A stretch of DNA of 64,000 bases, from NCBI RefSeq assembly GCF_004792415.1, contig NZ_CP038853.1, positions 2,294,001 through 2,358,000 of the forward strand, read 5' to 3'. The notes under the pieces are model-generated. The model worked only from the letters and a program-made list of their open reading frames with translations. It ran no database searches and had not been told where the DNA came from. Position 1 is the stretch's first letter. Each line of letters starts with the position of its first letter. The position numbers were made by a program, and so were the translations under genes. This document shows, one piece after another, positions 29,784 through 38,423 of this stretch. This DNA is from Pantoea vagans (lineage in GTDB: Bacteria > Pseudomonadota > Gammaproteobacteria > Enterobacterales > Enterobacteriaceae).

Positions 29784-30020
29784 ATGCTTTTCAGCAGAAT
29801 TGCTGCACTGGAGTTTCTTTTGAGCACCGATAAACCGGCGGATATGGATGATGTCCATGCCGTGGTAGGACAGGCTGTTTCCAGCCTGCTGAAGTCAGGC
29901 AAGACGGCAGGCATACAGGAAATCATCGCGTTTCTGAAACAACAGGAAGCGCGATCGGTCAACGGTCAGAGAGAAGTCTACGCCAGAGCCGTTCGTGTCG
30001 TGACGAAACTGGTTAACTGA
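29784..30020 (+). CDS. YmgB/AriR-family connector protein
   Basis: This 78-residue protein resembles the biofilm and acid-response connectors YmgB (AriR), YmgA and YcgZ of E. coli. The core HAVVGQAVSSLLKSGKTAGIQEII parallels YmgB [24 protein letters not shown] (compared in segments), followed by a second helix with YARAVRVVTKLV. In E. coli these proteins act through the Rcs phosphorelay and are induced via BluR/BluF. Start choice is open: ATG at 29784 lacks a good ribosome-binding site, and TTG at 29772 or TTG at 29818 (behind CTGGAG) are alternatives. It lies 57 bases after ohrR. Confidence 0.7.
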   Translation: MLFSRIAALEFLLSTDKPADMDDVHAVVGQAVSSLLKSGKTAGIQEIIAFLKQQEARSVNGQREVYARAVRVVTKLVN

Positions 30021-30173
30021 CCCTGCCGGGCTGAGCGACGCTTTTAAGATAAGCGTCACATCCGCCGTTCCTTATTCTCCTGTTCGTAACAACGCCGGAC
30101 CTGGCCCAATGAATCCCTGTTCTTCAGGGCCACGCCTTCACCGGCCCTGTTTATCCGGCCGGTTCAGACGTCG

Positions 30174-31496
30174 TTATTCGCTATGCGCCGCCCGGGCAAC
30201 GTCTCTGACGGCGCTTTCAACCCGCTCTGAATCTCTCTGAATGCTGGCGATCACGTCTCCCGCCTCACGCATCAGCAGTACCCCCTGACCGGTGTTCGCC
30301 AGCGAAGTTTCAATTCCCCGCAGCACCTCTCTGGCCAGTTGATTATTCCCTGCTACCACCCGCTCAATCTCTTCGGTCGCACTGCTGACGCTGGCCGCCA
30401 GGCTGCGAACCTCTGCCGCCACGACGGCAAAGCTGCGGCCCGACGTGCCTGCGCGCGCCGCTTCAATGGCGGCATTCAGTGCAATAAGGCGGGTCTGCAT
30501 GGCAAAGCGCCGGATGGTTTCAACCATGCCATCAATGCTGTCAGACTGGCTGTTCAGGCGCGTGACGTCTGCCGACACCACGCTCATCTCTTCAGCAATC
30601 CGGCTGATCATCTGAATGCTGTTGTCGATAACATCCGCGCCCGCCTGTGCACTTCCCCGCGTCTGGACAGCCATGTTCCAGGCATTTAACGCCGCGTCAT
30701 ATTCCTGCTGATTACGCAGCACCTGTTCCGTCACATCGGTGGCGAATTTAACAATTTTAGTAAGCTGTCCATCGCTGTTGAATACCGGATTGTAAGTGGC
30801 CCTGAGCCAGAGCGGTTCGCCACGCCGGTTAAGACGGGGAAACTGGCCTGAAAAGAACTCGCCCTGATTCAGCCTCAACCAGAACTGCCGGTACTCCTCA
30901 CTCTGAGAGAGTTCATCCGAACAGAAAAGCCGGTGATGCTTTCCTGTGACTTCAGCAGCCTGATAGCCGGTAGCCTTAAGGAAGTTATCATTTGCCTCCA
31001 GCACGTGGCCGTCAGGACTAAAGGCGATCACGGCCATGGAGCGGCTGATCGCATTGATAATCGACTCCTGCTCCAGTGATGACTGCATTCTCTCTGAAAT
31101 ATCCGCGGCTATTTTCACGATTTTGAATACCCGTCCGCGCCGGTCAGTCACCGGAATATAGCTCGCCTCCAGCCAGACTGGCCGCATGCCGTTAGCCAGC
31201 CGCAGATATTTATCACTGAAGCTTTCACCTGCCGCCAGACGCTGCCAGAAACGACGATATTCTGGCGAGTTCACCAGCGCGGGCGGACAGAACATGCTGT
31301 GGTGCTGACCGACAATTTCGTCCGCCCGGTATCCCATGGCCGCCAGAAAGAGCGGGCTGGCTTTCTGAATAATGCCCTCAGGCGTGAACTCAATCACGGG
31401 CATAGCGCGCCCCAGCGATCGGAATGACGCGGCGGCGTGCAGGCCACGCTGACGGAGAAAAGAAGGGACAAGATATTTCAGTAAACTCAGGCGCAT
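30174..31496 (-). CDS. Soluble PAS-PAS-MCP protein resembling BdlA
   Basis: This 440-residue cytoplasmic signalling protein has two PAS domains in tandem (about 30-140 and 150-262). Each ends in a PAC segment (RVFKIVKIAADISERMQ; QLTKIVKFATDVTEQVL). The C-terminal methyl-accepting signalling domain is short, with the tip QTRLIALNAAIEAARAGTSGRSFAVV (starts near 341). There is no transmembrane segment. The layout and length match Pseudomonas BdlA (biofilm dispersion, about 417 residues). The two PAS domains resemble each other (SPEYRRFWQRLAAGESFS; SEEYRQFWLRLNQGEFFS), showing internal duplication. Cofactor and stimulus are unknown; a role in dispersal is by analogy. Confidence 0.85.
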   Translation of the reverse strand: MRLSLLKYLVPSFLRQRGLHAAASFRSLGRAMPVIEFTPEGIIQKASPLFLAAMGYRADEIVGQHHSMFCPPALVNSPEYRRFWQRLAAGESFSDKYLRLANGMRPVWLEASYIPVTDRRGRVFKIVKIAADISERMQSSLEQESIINAISRSMAVIAFSPDGHVLEANDNFLKATGYQAAEVTGKHHRLFCSDELSQSEEYRQFWLRLNQGEFFSGQFPRLNRRGEPLWLRATYNPVFNSDGQLTKIVKFATDVTEQVLRNQQEYDAALNAWNMAVQTRGSAQAGADVIDNSIQMISRIAEEMSVVSADVTRLNSQSDSIDGMVETIRRFAMQTRLIALNAAIEAARAGTSGRSFAVVAAEVRSLAASVSSATEEIERVVAGNNQLAREVLRGIETSLANTGQGVLLMREAGDVIASIQRDSERVESAVRDVARAAHSE

Positions 31497-31683
31497 CAGC
31501 AGGACCAGTAAGCGGTGGAATTGCTTTTGTTATCGGCATTTTGCCGGCGTCCCTTACGCATCGCTGCAATAGTTGCGGCTGATGATTGCAACATGATGTT
31601 ACTACTGACACATAAGCCTGACGTTAGCCTGTGATCACTTCTGGTGGACGTGCCATGCACCGCGCCGGCCGGATTTACCCGCC

Positions 31684-31731
31684 AGAGCGCCGTGCTGGCA
31701 GGTGTCCGCTAGAGCGCCGTGCCGGTGGGTG
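31684..31731. repeat. 27-base spaced direct repeat over the ychO stop
   Basis: AGAGCGCCGTGCTGGCAGGTG (31684-31704) and AGAGCGCCGTGCCGGTGGGTG (31711-31731) match at 18 of 21 positions. The second copy encodes the last residues and stop of the ychO-type gene on the minus strand. The period of 27 is a whole number of codons. Confidence 0.6.
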
Positions 31732-33142
31732 CCATTAAATCGTAACGATCGTTCTGTGGGGATGCATCCATGGCCATCGGCGGCTCAATTTTCAGGGTGA
31801 TCCAGTTAGAGGTGACACGCTGCTGTTTGCTGTCCTCAAGGGTGACCGACAGCCGGTATTCGTTGCTGGCGTCTGGCGACGGATCCCACTGCGGTAAGAT
31901 CACACTCCAGCCCTGCGGATCGGCGTTATTAGCCGGTGGCGTCAGGCTCAGCGCCTGCGTGTTACCCTGCCAGCTTACTGCCTTGATGTCATTGCTGGCG
32001 CGCACCTGCAGCTTCAGCGGCAGGCTCTCGCCACTGCTTAACTGCCAGGGAGGTGTCGCCAGGAACACCGACAGCGTTTTACGCTGACGGAATGCGAGCA
32101 CCGGCGTATCGCTGCGGGTCACGGTATCGTAACGGCTGCCGCGCAGGGAGCGCGCTTCCGCGACGTTACCGGCATCAAGCTGACGGCTAAGCGCCACGCC
32201 AAAGCGGTAGTTCAGTTTCAGCCCCAGCTGATCCTGGCTTTCACCGGCACTGCTGGTTTTGTGGGTGGCAGACAGCGTCACCAGCGGCACCGGCGTGTAA
32301 GAGAGGCCAAACGACATAGCGGAGGGATTGTGATAGCGGTTGCCGCTGTTAAACAGATCGACATTCTCACCCAGATATTGCTGATAGCTCACCGAGACGC
32401 CCAGCTGACGATAAAAGGGCAGATAGCTCTGGCTGGTGATGTCATAGCCGCGCGCCATGCGCTGCTGCTGCGAGTTGCCCAGATTTTTCCAGCCGGAAAG
32501 CGGCTGATAGTAGTTGGCAGAGAAACGCATCGAATCACTCCAGGCCTCAGTCCCCACCGAGGCGCGCTGCAGTCCGCTGCTGAAGACATGATCGACAAAG
32601 CCGTTGTAGCCCAGCAGCCAGTTACCGGCGTCCCAGCGTTGTCCCAGTCCCGCATTGCCGACCAGACCCTCGCCGGTATCATGCAGGCCAAGCTGGCTGA
32701 AGGTAAGCAGGCTGTTCTCGTCGGCCAGTGCGCTGAAGAGATCGCCGCCCGTGCCGGCAAAGTTGCCGTTCATGTCGACTTTCAGATCGAGCTGCGCGGT
32801 GCCGTAAGGGGAAAGCAGTGACTGCCCTTCACTCTCGACCCGGTCGGCCACTTCATCGCGCAGATGATTGAAGGCCCAGACGCCCGCCTGCTGGCCAAAC
32901 GTCACATTGCTGTCGCTGTTGTTACTCGCCTCACCGATGCTTTTTGCCACGGCTGCCAGCTTTTTGCTCCACGCTTCATCCTCGTCGCGGGTGCTGCCAA
33001 GCGTCGGCAGCGACTCACTGTAGCGCGCAGGATTGTCGAACGGCGTTTCTGACACTGCCGTTTCAGTCTGAAACGCGCGGGCGCTCTGCAAGGCAGAGAG
33101 CGACAGCGCAATCAAAGAGAGAACCCCTGTTTTCCGTATCAT
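31709..33142 (-). CDS. YchO-type inverse autotransporter / intimin-invasin-like protein
   Basis: This 477-residue outer membrane protein has a signal peptide of about 24 residues (MIRKTGVLSLIALSLSALQSARA). An inverse-autotransporter beta-domain spans about 60-345, with typical VESEGQSLLSPYGTAQLDL and GNAGLGQRWDAGNWLLGYNGFVDH (in segments). One Ig-like domain follows at about 350-455. E. coli YchO is similar in size (464) and plan; no long passenger is present. The start at 33142 replaces a GTG at 33154, being closer to the E. coli signal peptide and having GGGTGAC upstream. Likely an adhesin or envelope factor; precise role unknown. Confidence 0.85.
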   Translation of the reverse strand: MIRKTGVLSLIALSLSALQSARAFQTETAVSETPFDNPARYSESLPTLGSTRDEDEAWSKKLAAVAKSIGEASNNSDSNVTFGQQAGVWAFNHLRDEVADRVESEGQSLLSPYGTAQLDLKVDMNGNFAGTGGDLFSALADENSLLTFSQLGLHDTGEGLVGNAGLGQRWDAGNWLLGYNGFVDHVFSSGLQRASVGTEAWSDSMRFSANYYQPLSGWKNLGNSQQQRMARGYDITSQSYLPFYRQLGVSVSYQQYLGENVDLFNSGNRYHNPSAMSFGLSYTPVPLVTLSATHKTSSAGESQDQLGLKLNYRFGVALSRQLDAGNVAEARSLRGSRYDTVTRSDTPVLAFRQRKTLSVFLATPPWQLSSGESLPLKLQVRASNDIKAVSWQGNTQALSLTPPANNADPQGWSVILPQWDPSPDASNEYRLSVTLEDSKQQRVTSNWITLKIEPPMAMDASPQNDRYDLMAPTGTAL

Positions 33143-33270
33143 GTCACCCGGCACGTTGATTGATTTGTTGCTGCGATAAAGTCAAATTCATTGACAGTTA
33201 CCTTAACATATTGTGACGGCGATGCAGGACAGCAGAGGAAAATTGTGCATATACCAGAAAAGTCTGGCAC

Positions 33271-33297
33271 AAAAAAAGGCCTGCTGTGCAGCAGGCC
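33271..33297 (-). terminator. Terminator of the sugar/polyol operon
   Basis: A stem GGCCTGC/GCAGGCC is followed on the minus strand by seven T, about 20 bases after the stop of the last operon gene. Confidence 0.88.
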
Positions 33298-33317
33298 CGG
33301 GGTTATCTCTGGCATCC

Positions 33318-34115
33318 TCAGGAGAAGATTAAGCCGCCATCCACGTTAATTGTCTGTCCGGTGATATAGCGCGCATCGTCTGAAGCCAGAAACGCCACCA
33401 GCCCGGCCACATCCTCCGGCTGACCGGCACGCTTCAGCGGAATGTTTTTCACCCACTCCGCCATCAGCTCACCTTTGCCGTAGGTTTTCTCCTCGCTGCT
33501 GAGGATCTCGCCCCAGACGCGATCGTTGTAATCCCACATCTCACTCTCAATGATGCCGGGACAGAAGGCGTTGACCGTAATGTCCCACGGTGCCAGCTCC
33601 AGCGCCAGACTCTGCGTAATGCCGATGATCCCCATTTTGCTGGCGGCATAGTGCGGCGTGTAGATAAAGCCCTGTCGTCCCTGCCCGGATGAAGTGTTAA
33701 TCAGACTGCCGCTGCCCTGCTTCACCATATATTTCGCCGCTTCACGACAGCAGAGCCAGACGGCAGTGGTGTTCACGGCCAGAATCCGTTCAAAGTCGCT
33801 TTTCGGCATGGTGTCGAAGCGGTCAATGGTGATCACGCCAGCATTCTGAATCGAGACGTCAATCTGACCAAAGCGTTCAAAGGCCTGCTGATAGAGCTGC
33901 TGCACCGCCGCTTCATCTGTGACGTCGACCTGCAGCGCCAGAATCTCACTGCCATACTGCTGCGAAAGCTGGTCAGCGGTGGCAAAGACCCGATCGGCAT
34001 TCGACACCATCACCAGCCTGGCCCCATCGCGGGCGAATCGCGCCGCGATCCCGGCACCGATGCCGCGACAGGCACCGGTAATCACTACTGTTTTTCCACG
34101 TTGTTCGCGGCTCAT
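33318..34115 (-). CDS. Short-chain dehydrogenase (sugar or polyol oxidation)
   Basis: This 265-residue NAD(P)-dependent oxidoreductase has the cofactor motif TGACRGIG (13-20), NAG (91-93), catalytic Ser143, and YAASK with Tyr156 and Lys160. The C-terminus ITGQTINVDGGLIFS is typical. It is the last gene of a six-gene leftward operon with an RbsABC-type transporter, starting 12 bases after the permease stop, with GGAGCGATT before the ATG. Context points to oxidation of an imported sugar alcohol or sugar. The substrate is not determined; resemblance to sorbitol and galactitol dehydrogenases is only general. Confidence 0.85.
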   Translation of the reverse strand: MSREQRGKTVVITGACRGIGAGIAARFARDGARLVMVSNADRVFATADQLSQQYGSEILALQVDVTDEAAVQQLYQQAFERFGQIDVSIQNAGVITIDRFDTMPKSDFERILAVNTTAVWLCCREAAKYMVKQGSGSLINTSSGQGRQGFIYTPHYAASKMGIIGITQSLALELAPWDITVNAFCPGIIESEMWDYNDRVWGEILSSEEKTYGKGELMAEWVKNIPLKRAGQPEDVAGLVAFLASDDARYITGQTINVDGGLIFS

Positions 34116-34126
34116 AATCGCTCCTG

Positions 34127-35194
34127 TTAACTGTGACGGATATCAGTGAGAGGCACTGCCTGCTGCTTTTTTTCATGGCGACGCAGCAGCACCACTTTGC
34201 TTTGCAGACGTTGCTGGAACTGGTCGATCACGACGGCTGTGACAATCACCAGACCTTTAATCACCATCTGCCAGAAATCGCTGACGCCCATCATCACCAT
34301 GCCATCCGCCAGGAAGACGATCACGAACGCGCCAATAATCGAGCCGGACACCCGCCCACGCCCGCCCGCCAGCGCCGTGCCGCCCAGCACCGTGGCACCG
34401 ATGGCGTCCATCTCAAACATGTTGCCGGTCATCGGGTGTGCGGTCTGCAACTGAGACGCCACCACCAGCCCGACCAGACCAGCGCAGAGGCCGGAAAAGG
34501 CGTAAACAAAAATTTTCACTTTGATAATCGGCACGCCCGCCAGCCGCGCGGCGGACTCATTGCCGCCAATGGCGTAGATGTAACGGCCCAGCGGGGTTTT
34601 GCGCGTCAGGTAGAGGCCAAGCAGTAAGAAGCCGAGCATCAGCCAGATCGGCAGATACACGCCCAGCACGGTACCGGAACCCAGCAGGGCAAAACCGGTG
34701 TTGCCCAGCGCGGGCATCCCGACCAGATTGGCGTAGGTGCCGCCGTCGTTGAACAGCAGTGCCGCACCGCGCGCCACATACATCATGCCCAGGGTACAGA
34801 TAAAGGGGGCCACGCCCAGTCGGGTGATCACCGTGCCGTTAATCAGCCCCACCAGCACGCCAAAGATCGCCACCACCAGAATCACTTCAGGCACGTTGAG
34901 AAACAGCGTATTGCCGCCCCATAACGGAATGCCACTGGTCAGCAGCGCACCCGCCACCATGCCGCAAATCCCGGCGACCGCGCCTACCGAGAGATCGATA
35001 CCGCCGGTGAGGATCACCAGCGTCATCCCTATCGCCAGCAGCCCGGTAATGGCGACGTGCTGCGTCATAATCAGCAGGTTAGAGGGGGTCAGAAAGTTCG
35101 GCACCATCACGCTGAAGAAGCCGACCACAATCAGCAACGCAATAAAGGTGCGCGCCTTGAGCAGGTACATATAAAGCAGATATTTTTGGTTCAT
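34127..35194 (-). CDS. Sugar ABC transporter permease (RbsC family)
   Basis: This 355-residue inner membrane permease of a CUT2 (ribose-type) importer has about ten hydrophobic segments. The family signature GGIDLSVGAVAGICGM lies at about 64-79, and the cytoplasmic coupling region GRYIYAIGGNESAARLAGVPI (in segments) at about 203-223. GGTALAGGRGRVSGSIIGA at about 271-289 is also typical. It lies between the ATPase and the second dehydrogenase with small gaps. It has an unusually long charged C-terminal tail (about 30 residues with RRHEKKQQ). Substrate unknown; see the binding protein. Confidence 0.92.
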   Translation of the reverse strand: MNQKYLLYMYLLKARTFIALLIVVGFFSVMVPNFLTPSNLLIMTQHVAITGLLAIGMTLVILTGGIDLSVGAVAGICGMVAGALLTSGIPLWGGNTLFLNVPEVILVVAIFGVLVGLINGTVITRLGVAPFICTLGMMYVARGAALLFNDGGTYANLVGMPALGNTGFALLGSGTVLGVYLPIWLMLGFLLLGLYLTRKTPLGRYIYAIGGNESAARLAGVPIIKVKIFVYAFSGLCAGLVGLVVASQLQTAHPMTGNMFEMDAIGATVLGGTALAGGRGRVSGSIIGAFVIVFLADGMVMMGVSDFWQMVIKGLVIVTAVVIDQFQQRLQSKVVLLRRHEKKQQAVPLTDIRHS

Positions 35195-35232
35195 GACATT
35201 CTCCGGCCAGCTTAGCCCAATGGGCCAGGCGC

Positions 35233-36765
35233 TTAATCCTGCGGGGTTGATGCCGCGATCAGATGTTCTCTCGTTGCCGCTGCGCGGGGCAGATCGGCCG
35301 TTATCCGGCCATCGGCCATCACTAAAATGCGGTCCGCCAGCGCCATCACCTCATCCAGCTCTGACGATGAGAACATCACGGCCAGCCCCTGTTGCGCCAG
35401 ATTGCCAATCAGGTGATAGACGTCGGTTTTGGCACCGACATCGATGCCGCGCGTCGGCTCATCCAGCAGTACCACCTGCGGCCCGGTCATCAGCGCCTTA
35501 CCCAGCACCACCTTCTGCTGATTACCGCCACTCAGCGCCGTGACCGGCAGATCGGGATCGCTGACTTTAATCGCCAGATGGCCGATCATCTCACTGACCC
35601 GCTGCTGCTCCCGCCCCGGATTCAGCAGCCCCAGCGCCCGACGAAAACCGCGCAGGCTGAAGTCAGAAAGCGTCATGTTGGCAGTAACCGACATCAGTTC
35701 AATCACCCCTTCGCCTTTACGATCTTCGGGCACCAGCGCGATGCCGCTTTTCAGCCGCTGCTGAAAACTGCGTTTCGCCAGATCCTTACCGGACAGCCGG
35801 ACCCGGCCCGACTGACAGGACATCAGCCCAATCAGCCCCTTAAACAGCTCCGTGCGTCCCGCGCCCAGCAGGCCATAAATGCCGATCACCTCGCCTTTAC
35901 GCAGGCTGAAACTGACCTCATTCAGCTTGTAGCCGCCGTTCTGATGCAGCGCGGTCAGCCCCTCAACCTCCAGCACCGTTTCCCCTTGTGGCGCAGGCTG
36001 ATAGTCGAACTGTTTTTTCTTATCGCCCACCATCTGGGCGATAATCCACGGCACGCTGGCGTCGCGCACCTCGCGCTCACTGATAAAGCGCCCATCGCGG
36101 AAAATGGTGATGTGATCGCCAATCTCCATCAGCTCTTCCAGCCGGTGTGAGATATAGATAATGGTGACGCCGCGCCGCTTTAGCTGGTCGATGACATTGA
36201 ACAGCACTTTCACTTCCGACTGGCTCAGGGCGCTGGTGGGTTCATCCATGATCAACACCCGGGTATCCTTCGACAGCGCCCTGGCAATCTCCACCAGCTG
36301 CTGATGCCCGATGCCCAGCTCGCCCAGCGGCGCATAGGGATCAACATCAAGCTGCAGCCGCTGCAGTAGCGACTTCGCCAGCGCGTACTGATACTTTTCA
36401 TTGATGACGCCGCGCTGGAAAAACTCGTTGGCGATAAAAATGTTGTCCATCACGTTCATGTTGGGAAACAGATTCAGCTCCTGGAAAATGATGCTGATCC
36501 CCTGCTTCTCCGCCTGATGGGTGGAGTTCAGCGAGACCACCTGGCCATCCAGCAGGATCTCGCCCGACGACGGCGTTTCCACCCCGGCCAGCATCTTCAT
36601 CATGGTGGACTTACCGGCCCCGTTCTCCCCAATCAGCACATTCACTTTGTTGCGATAAACGCGATAGCTGACCTGATCGAGCGCGGTCACACCAGGATAG
36701 AGACGCGACACGTTGCGCGTTTCGATAATCACGTCGCCGGACGTTTGCGGTTGCGGATTTTGCAT
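35233..36765 (-). CDS. Sugar ABC transporter ATP-binding protein (RbsA family)
   Basis: This 510-residue energising subunit has two nucleotide-binding domains, as in RbsA/XylG/AraG. Domain 1 has Walker A GENGAGKST (about 45-53), Walker B VLIMDEPTSAL, and the signature replaced by the usual LGIGHQQLVEIARAL. Domain 2 has the degenerate Walker A GLLGAGRTE typical of the family, LSGGNQQKVVLGKAL and VVLLDEPTRGID. The start at 36765 has AAGGAG eight bases upstream, and 30 further in-frame codons overlapping the DUF2291 gene are rejected. It lies 10 bases after the DUF2291 stop. Confidence 0.93.
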   Translation of the reverse strand: MQNPQPQTSGDVIIETRNVSRLYPGVTALDQVSYRVYRNKVNVLIGENGAGKSTMMKMLAGVETPSSGEILLDGQVVSLNSTHQAEKQGISIIFQELNLFPNMNVMDNIFIANEFFQRGVINEKYQYALAKSLLQRLQLDVDPYAPLGELGIGHQQLVEIARALSKDTRVLIMDEPTSALSQSEVKVLFNVIDQLKRRGVTIIYISHRLEELMEIGDHITIFRDGRFISEREVRDASVPWIIAQMVGDKKKQFDYQPAPQGETVLEVEGLTALHQNGGYKLNEVSFSLRKGEVIGIYGLLGAGRTELFKGLIGLMSCQSGRVRLSGKDLAKRSFQQRLKSGIALVPEDRKGEGVIELMSVTANMTLSDFSLRGFRRALGLLNPGREQQRVSEMIGHLAIKVSDPDLPVTALSGGNQQKVVLGKALMTGPQVVLLDEPTRGIDVGAKTDVYHLIGNLAQQGLAVMFSSSELDEVMALADRILVMADGRITADLPRAAATREHLIAASTPQD

Positions 36766-36775
36766 CTGCCGCTCC

Positions 36776-37387
36776 TTATTGCCGGGTGATGGCAGCCGGA
36801 GTGATATCCGGCAGCTGTTGCGGAATGTCCCAGCTGCTGAACACGCCAGCAACACTCACTTTGTCGCCGACCTTCGGCGCGAACTGCTGCATCAGGGTTG
36901 AGGCGTGCTGGTTGATCGCCTTGCCGTAATCACCAAACAGCACCTGATCGTTGAAGTCCTGATAGCTCGCGCCTTTATAGACATCGCGCAACGCCGTGCC
37001 ACGAATGATTGGCCCGACCTGGATAGTGACACTGTCACCTGATTCATCCTTCACGGTCATCTTTCCGCTGCGGGAAGTGGTATTAACAGCCGTTACCTCG
37101 CCGCGAACGGAAACGCTGAAGACACAGGGATTCTCAGCCTGACTGCGATAGCCGTAGGTCTGGCAGGCGCTGTCAAAGTCTTTGGCAGATTGCAGCGACG
37201 ACATCAGCGTCGCCAGCGGTTTAGCCTCGGCCCGGACCTGCGGCACCAGCTTCTGCTGCCAGAGCTGGTCGATGTTGGCCATCTTCGGATTGGGGGGATT
37301 CTTCAGGTCAGCCAGCTCCTGCTGCGACACAATTTTGCAGCCACCTGACAGCATGACCACCAGCGTCAGCCAGACTCTTCGTGACAT
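36776..37387 (-). CDS. DUF2291 family lipoprotein
   Basis: This 203-residue lipoprotein has signal peptide MSRRVWLTLVVMLSGGC, with the lipobox LSGGC placing Cys at residue 17. The DUF2291 family is repeatedly found in operons with CUT2 sugar transporters, often polyol ones, but its role is not established. A beta-rich centre carries VRGEVTAVNTTSRSGKMTV, resembling an OB-like fold. Position between the binding-protein and ATPase genes, with short spacings, argues it works with the transporter at the membrane. The name is a family label; no function is claimed. Confidence 0.82.
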   Translation of the reverse strand: MSRRVWLTLVVMLSGGCKIVSQQELADLKNPPNPKMANIDQLWQQKLVPQVRAEAKPLATLMSSLQSAKDFDSACQTYGYRSQAENPCVFSVSVRGEVTAVNTTSRSGKMTVKDESGDSVTIQVGPIIRGTALRDVYKGASYQDFNDQVLFGDYGKAINQHASTLMQQFAPKVGDKVSVAGVFSSWDIPQQLPDITPAAITRQ

Positions 37388-37432
37388 CTTCTTCTCCCTG
37401 GCGCCCGCTTTCGCAGGCGCGGCAGCGGTTAA

Positions 37433-38368
37433 TTACGACTTGTAGTTAAAGTCCTGGACGCCTTTGGCGTTTTCCGGAGTAATCAGAATGCCGCGGAACA
37501 TCACCCGCTGTTTTTCCGGCTTCACGCCTTTCTGAATGAAGTTATCGAGATCGGTCACACCTTCGGCGGCGATCGCCTGGGCCTGCAGCATCACCGTGGC
37601 TTTCAGCGTGCCTGCTTTCACCGCATCGCGTTCATCATTGCTGCCATCAATCCCTACCACGATCACATCGTTGCGACCGGCGGCCTTGAGTGCCGCAATC
37701 GCGCCCAGCGCGACCGGACCGTTACCGCAGATCACCCCTTTCACATCGGGATGCGCCTGCAGGATGCTGTCCATGATGCGCTTGCCGTCGATCAGAGTGC
37801 CTTTGGCATCCTGACGCGCCACGCTCTGCATATCGGGATATTGATCCAGCACCTGATGGAACGATTTTGAGCGGGTCACACAGTTATTGTCGGCCAGGTT
37901 ACAGGCGAGCTCGGCGTATTTGCCTTTTTCCCCCATCTTCTCGACAAAGACGTTGGCCACATCGGAACCCGCCTGGAAGTTGTTGTGGGTGATCTGCGCC
38001 AGCGCCACGTCATCCACCGGGATTTCACGGTTGATCAGCACCACCGGAATCCCGGCATCTTTGGCTTTTTTGATCGCCGCCACGCTGGCGGTGGAGTCGG
38101 CGTTATCCAGCACGATACCCTGCACTTTCTTACCAATAGCGGCGTCGATCAGTTCGCTCTGCTTCTTCACATCTTCGCCGTGCGACAGCACCGTGGTTTT
38201 GTACCCCAGCGCCTGTGCTTTGAGATTGGCGCCTTTGGCTTCAGAGGCGTAGTAGGGATTATCGAGTGAGTTAACCAGAATCATAATGGTGCCTTTTTCG
38301 GCGGCCAACGCCGCCTGAGAAACCAGACAGGCAGCCACGGCAGTGCACAGCAGGGTACGGTTTTTCAT
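37433..38368 (-). CDS. Periplasmic sugar-binding protein (RbsB family)
   Basis: This 311-residue protein has a signal peptide (MKNRTLLCTAVAACLVSQAALA, cleavage near 22) and a periplasmic binding protein type 1 fold. The mature start KGTIMILVNSLDNPYY, the hinge-region VQGIVLDNADS, and VVGIDGSNDERDAVKAG are typical of ribose/xylose-type receptors. The start at 38368 is preferred over an extension to 38446, which lies within the upstream gene. The binding residues cannot be matched to a named sugar. A cysteine pair (ELACNLADNNC) in the middle may form a disulfide. Confidence 0.92.
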   Translation of the reverse strand: MKNRTLLCTAVAACLVSQAALAAEKGTIMILVNSLDNPYYASEAKGANLKAQALGYKTTVLSHGEDVKKQSELIDAAIGKKVQGIVLDNADSTASVAAIKKAKDAGIPVVLINREIPVDDVALAQITHNNFQAGSDVANVFVEKMGEKGKYAELACNLADNNCVTRSKSFHQVLDQYPDMQSVARQDAKGTLIDGKRIMDSILQAHPDVKGVICGNGPVALGAIAALKAAGRNDVIVVGIDGSNDERDAVKAGTLKATVMLQAQAIAAEGVTDLDNFIQKGVKPEKQRVMFRGILITPENAKGVQDFNYKS

Positions 38369-38423
38369 GATGTTCTCTCTTATCGTTATGGCAGGGTATG
38401 AAGTCCCGGGTGTTGGGTTGGCC

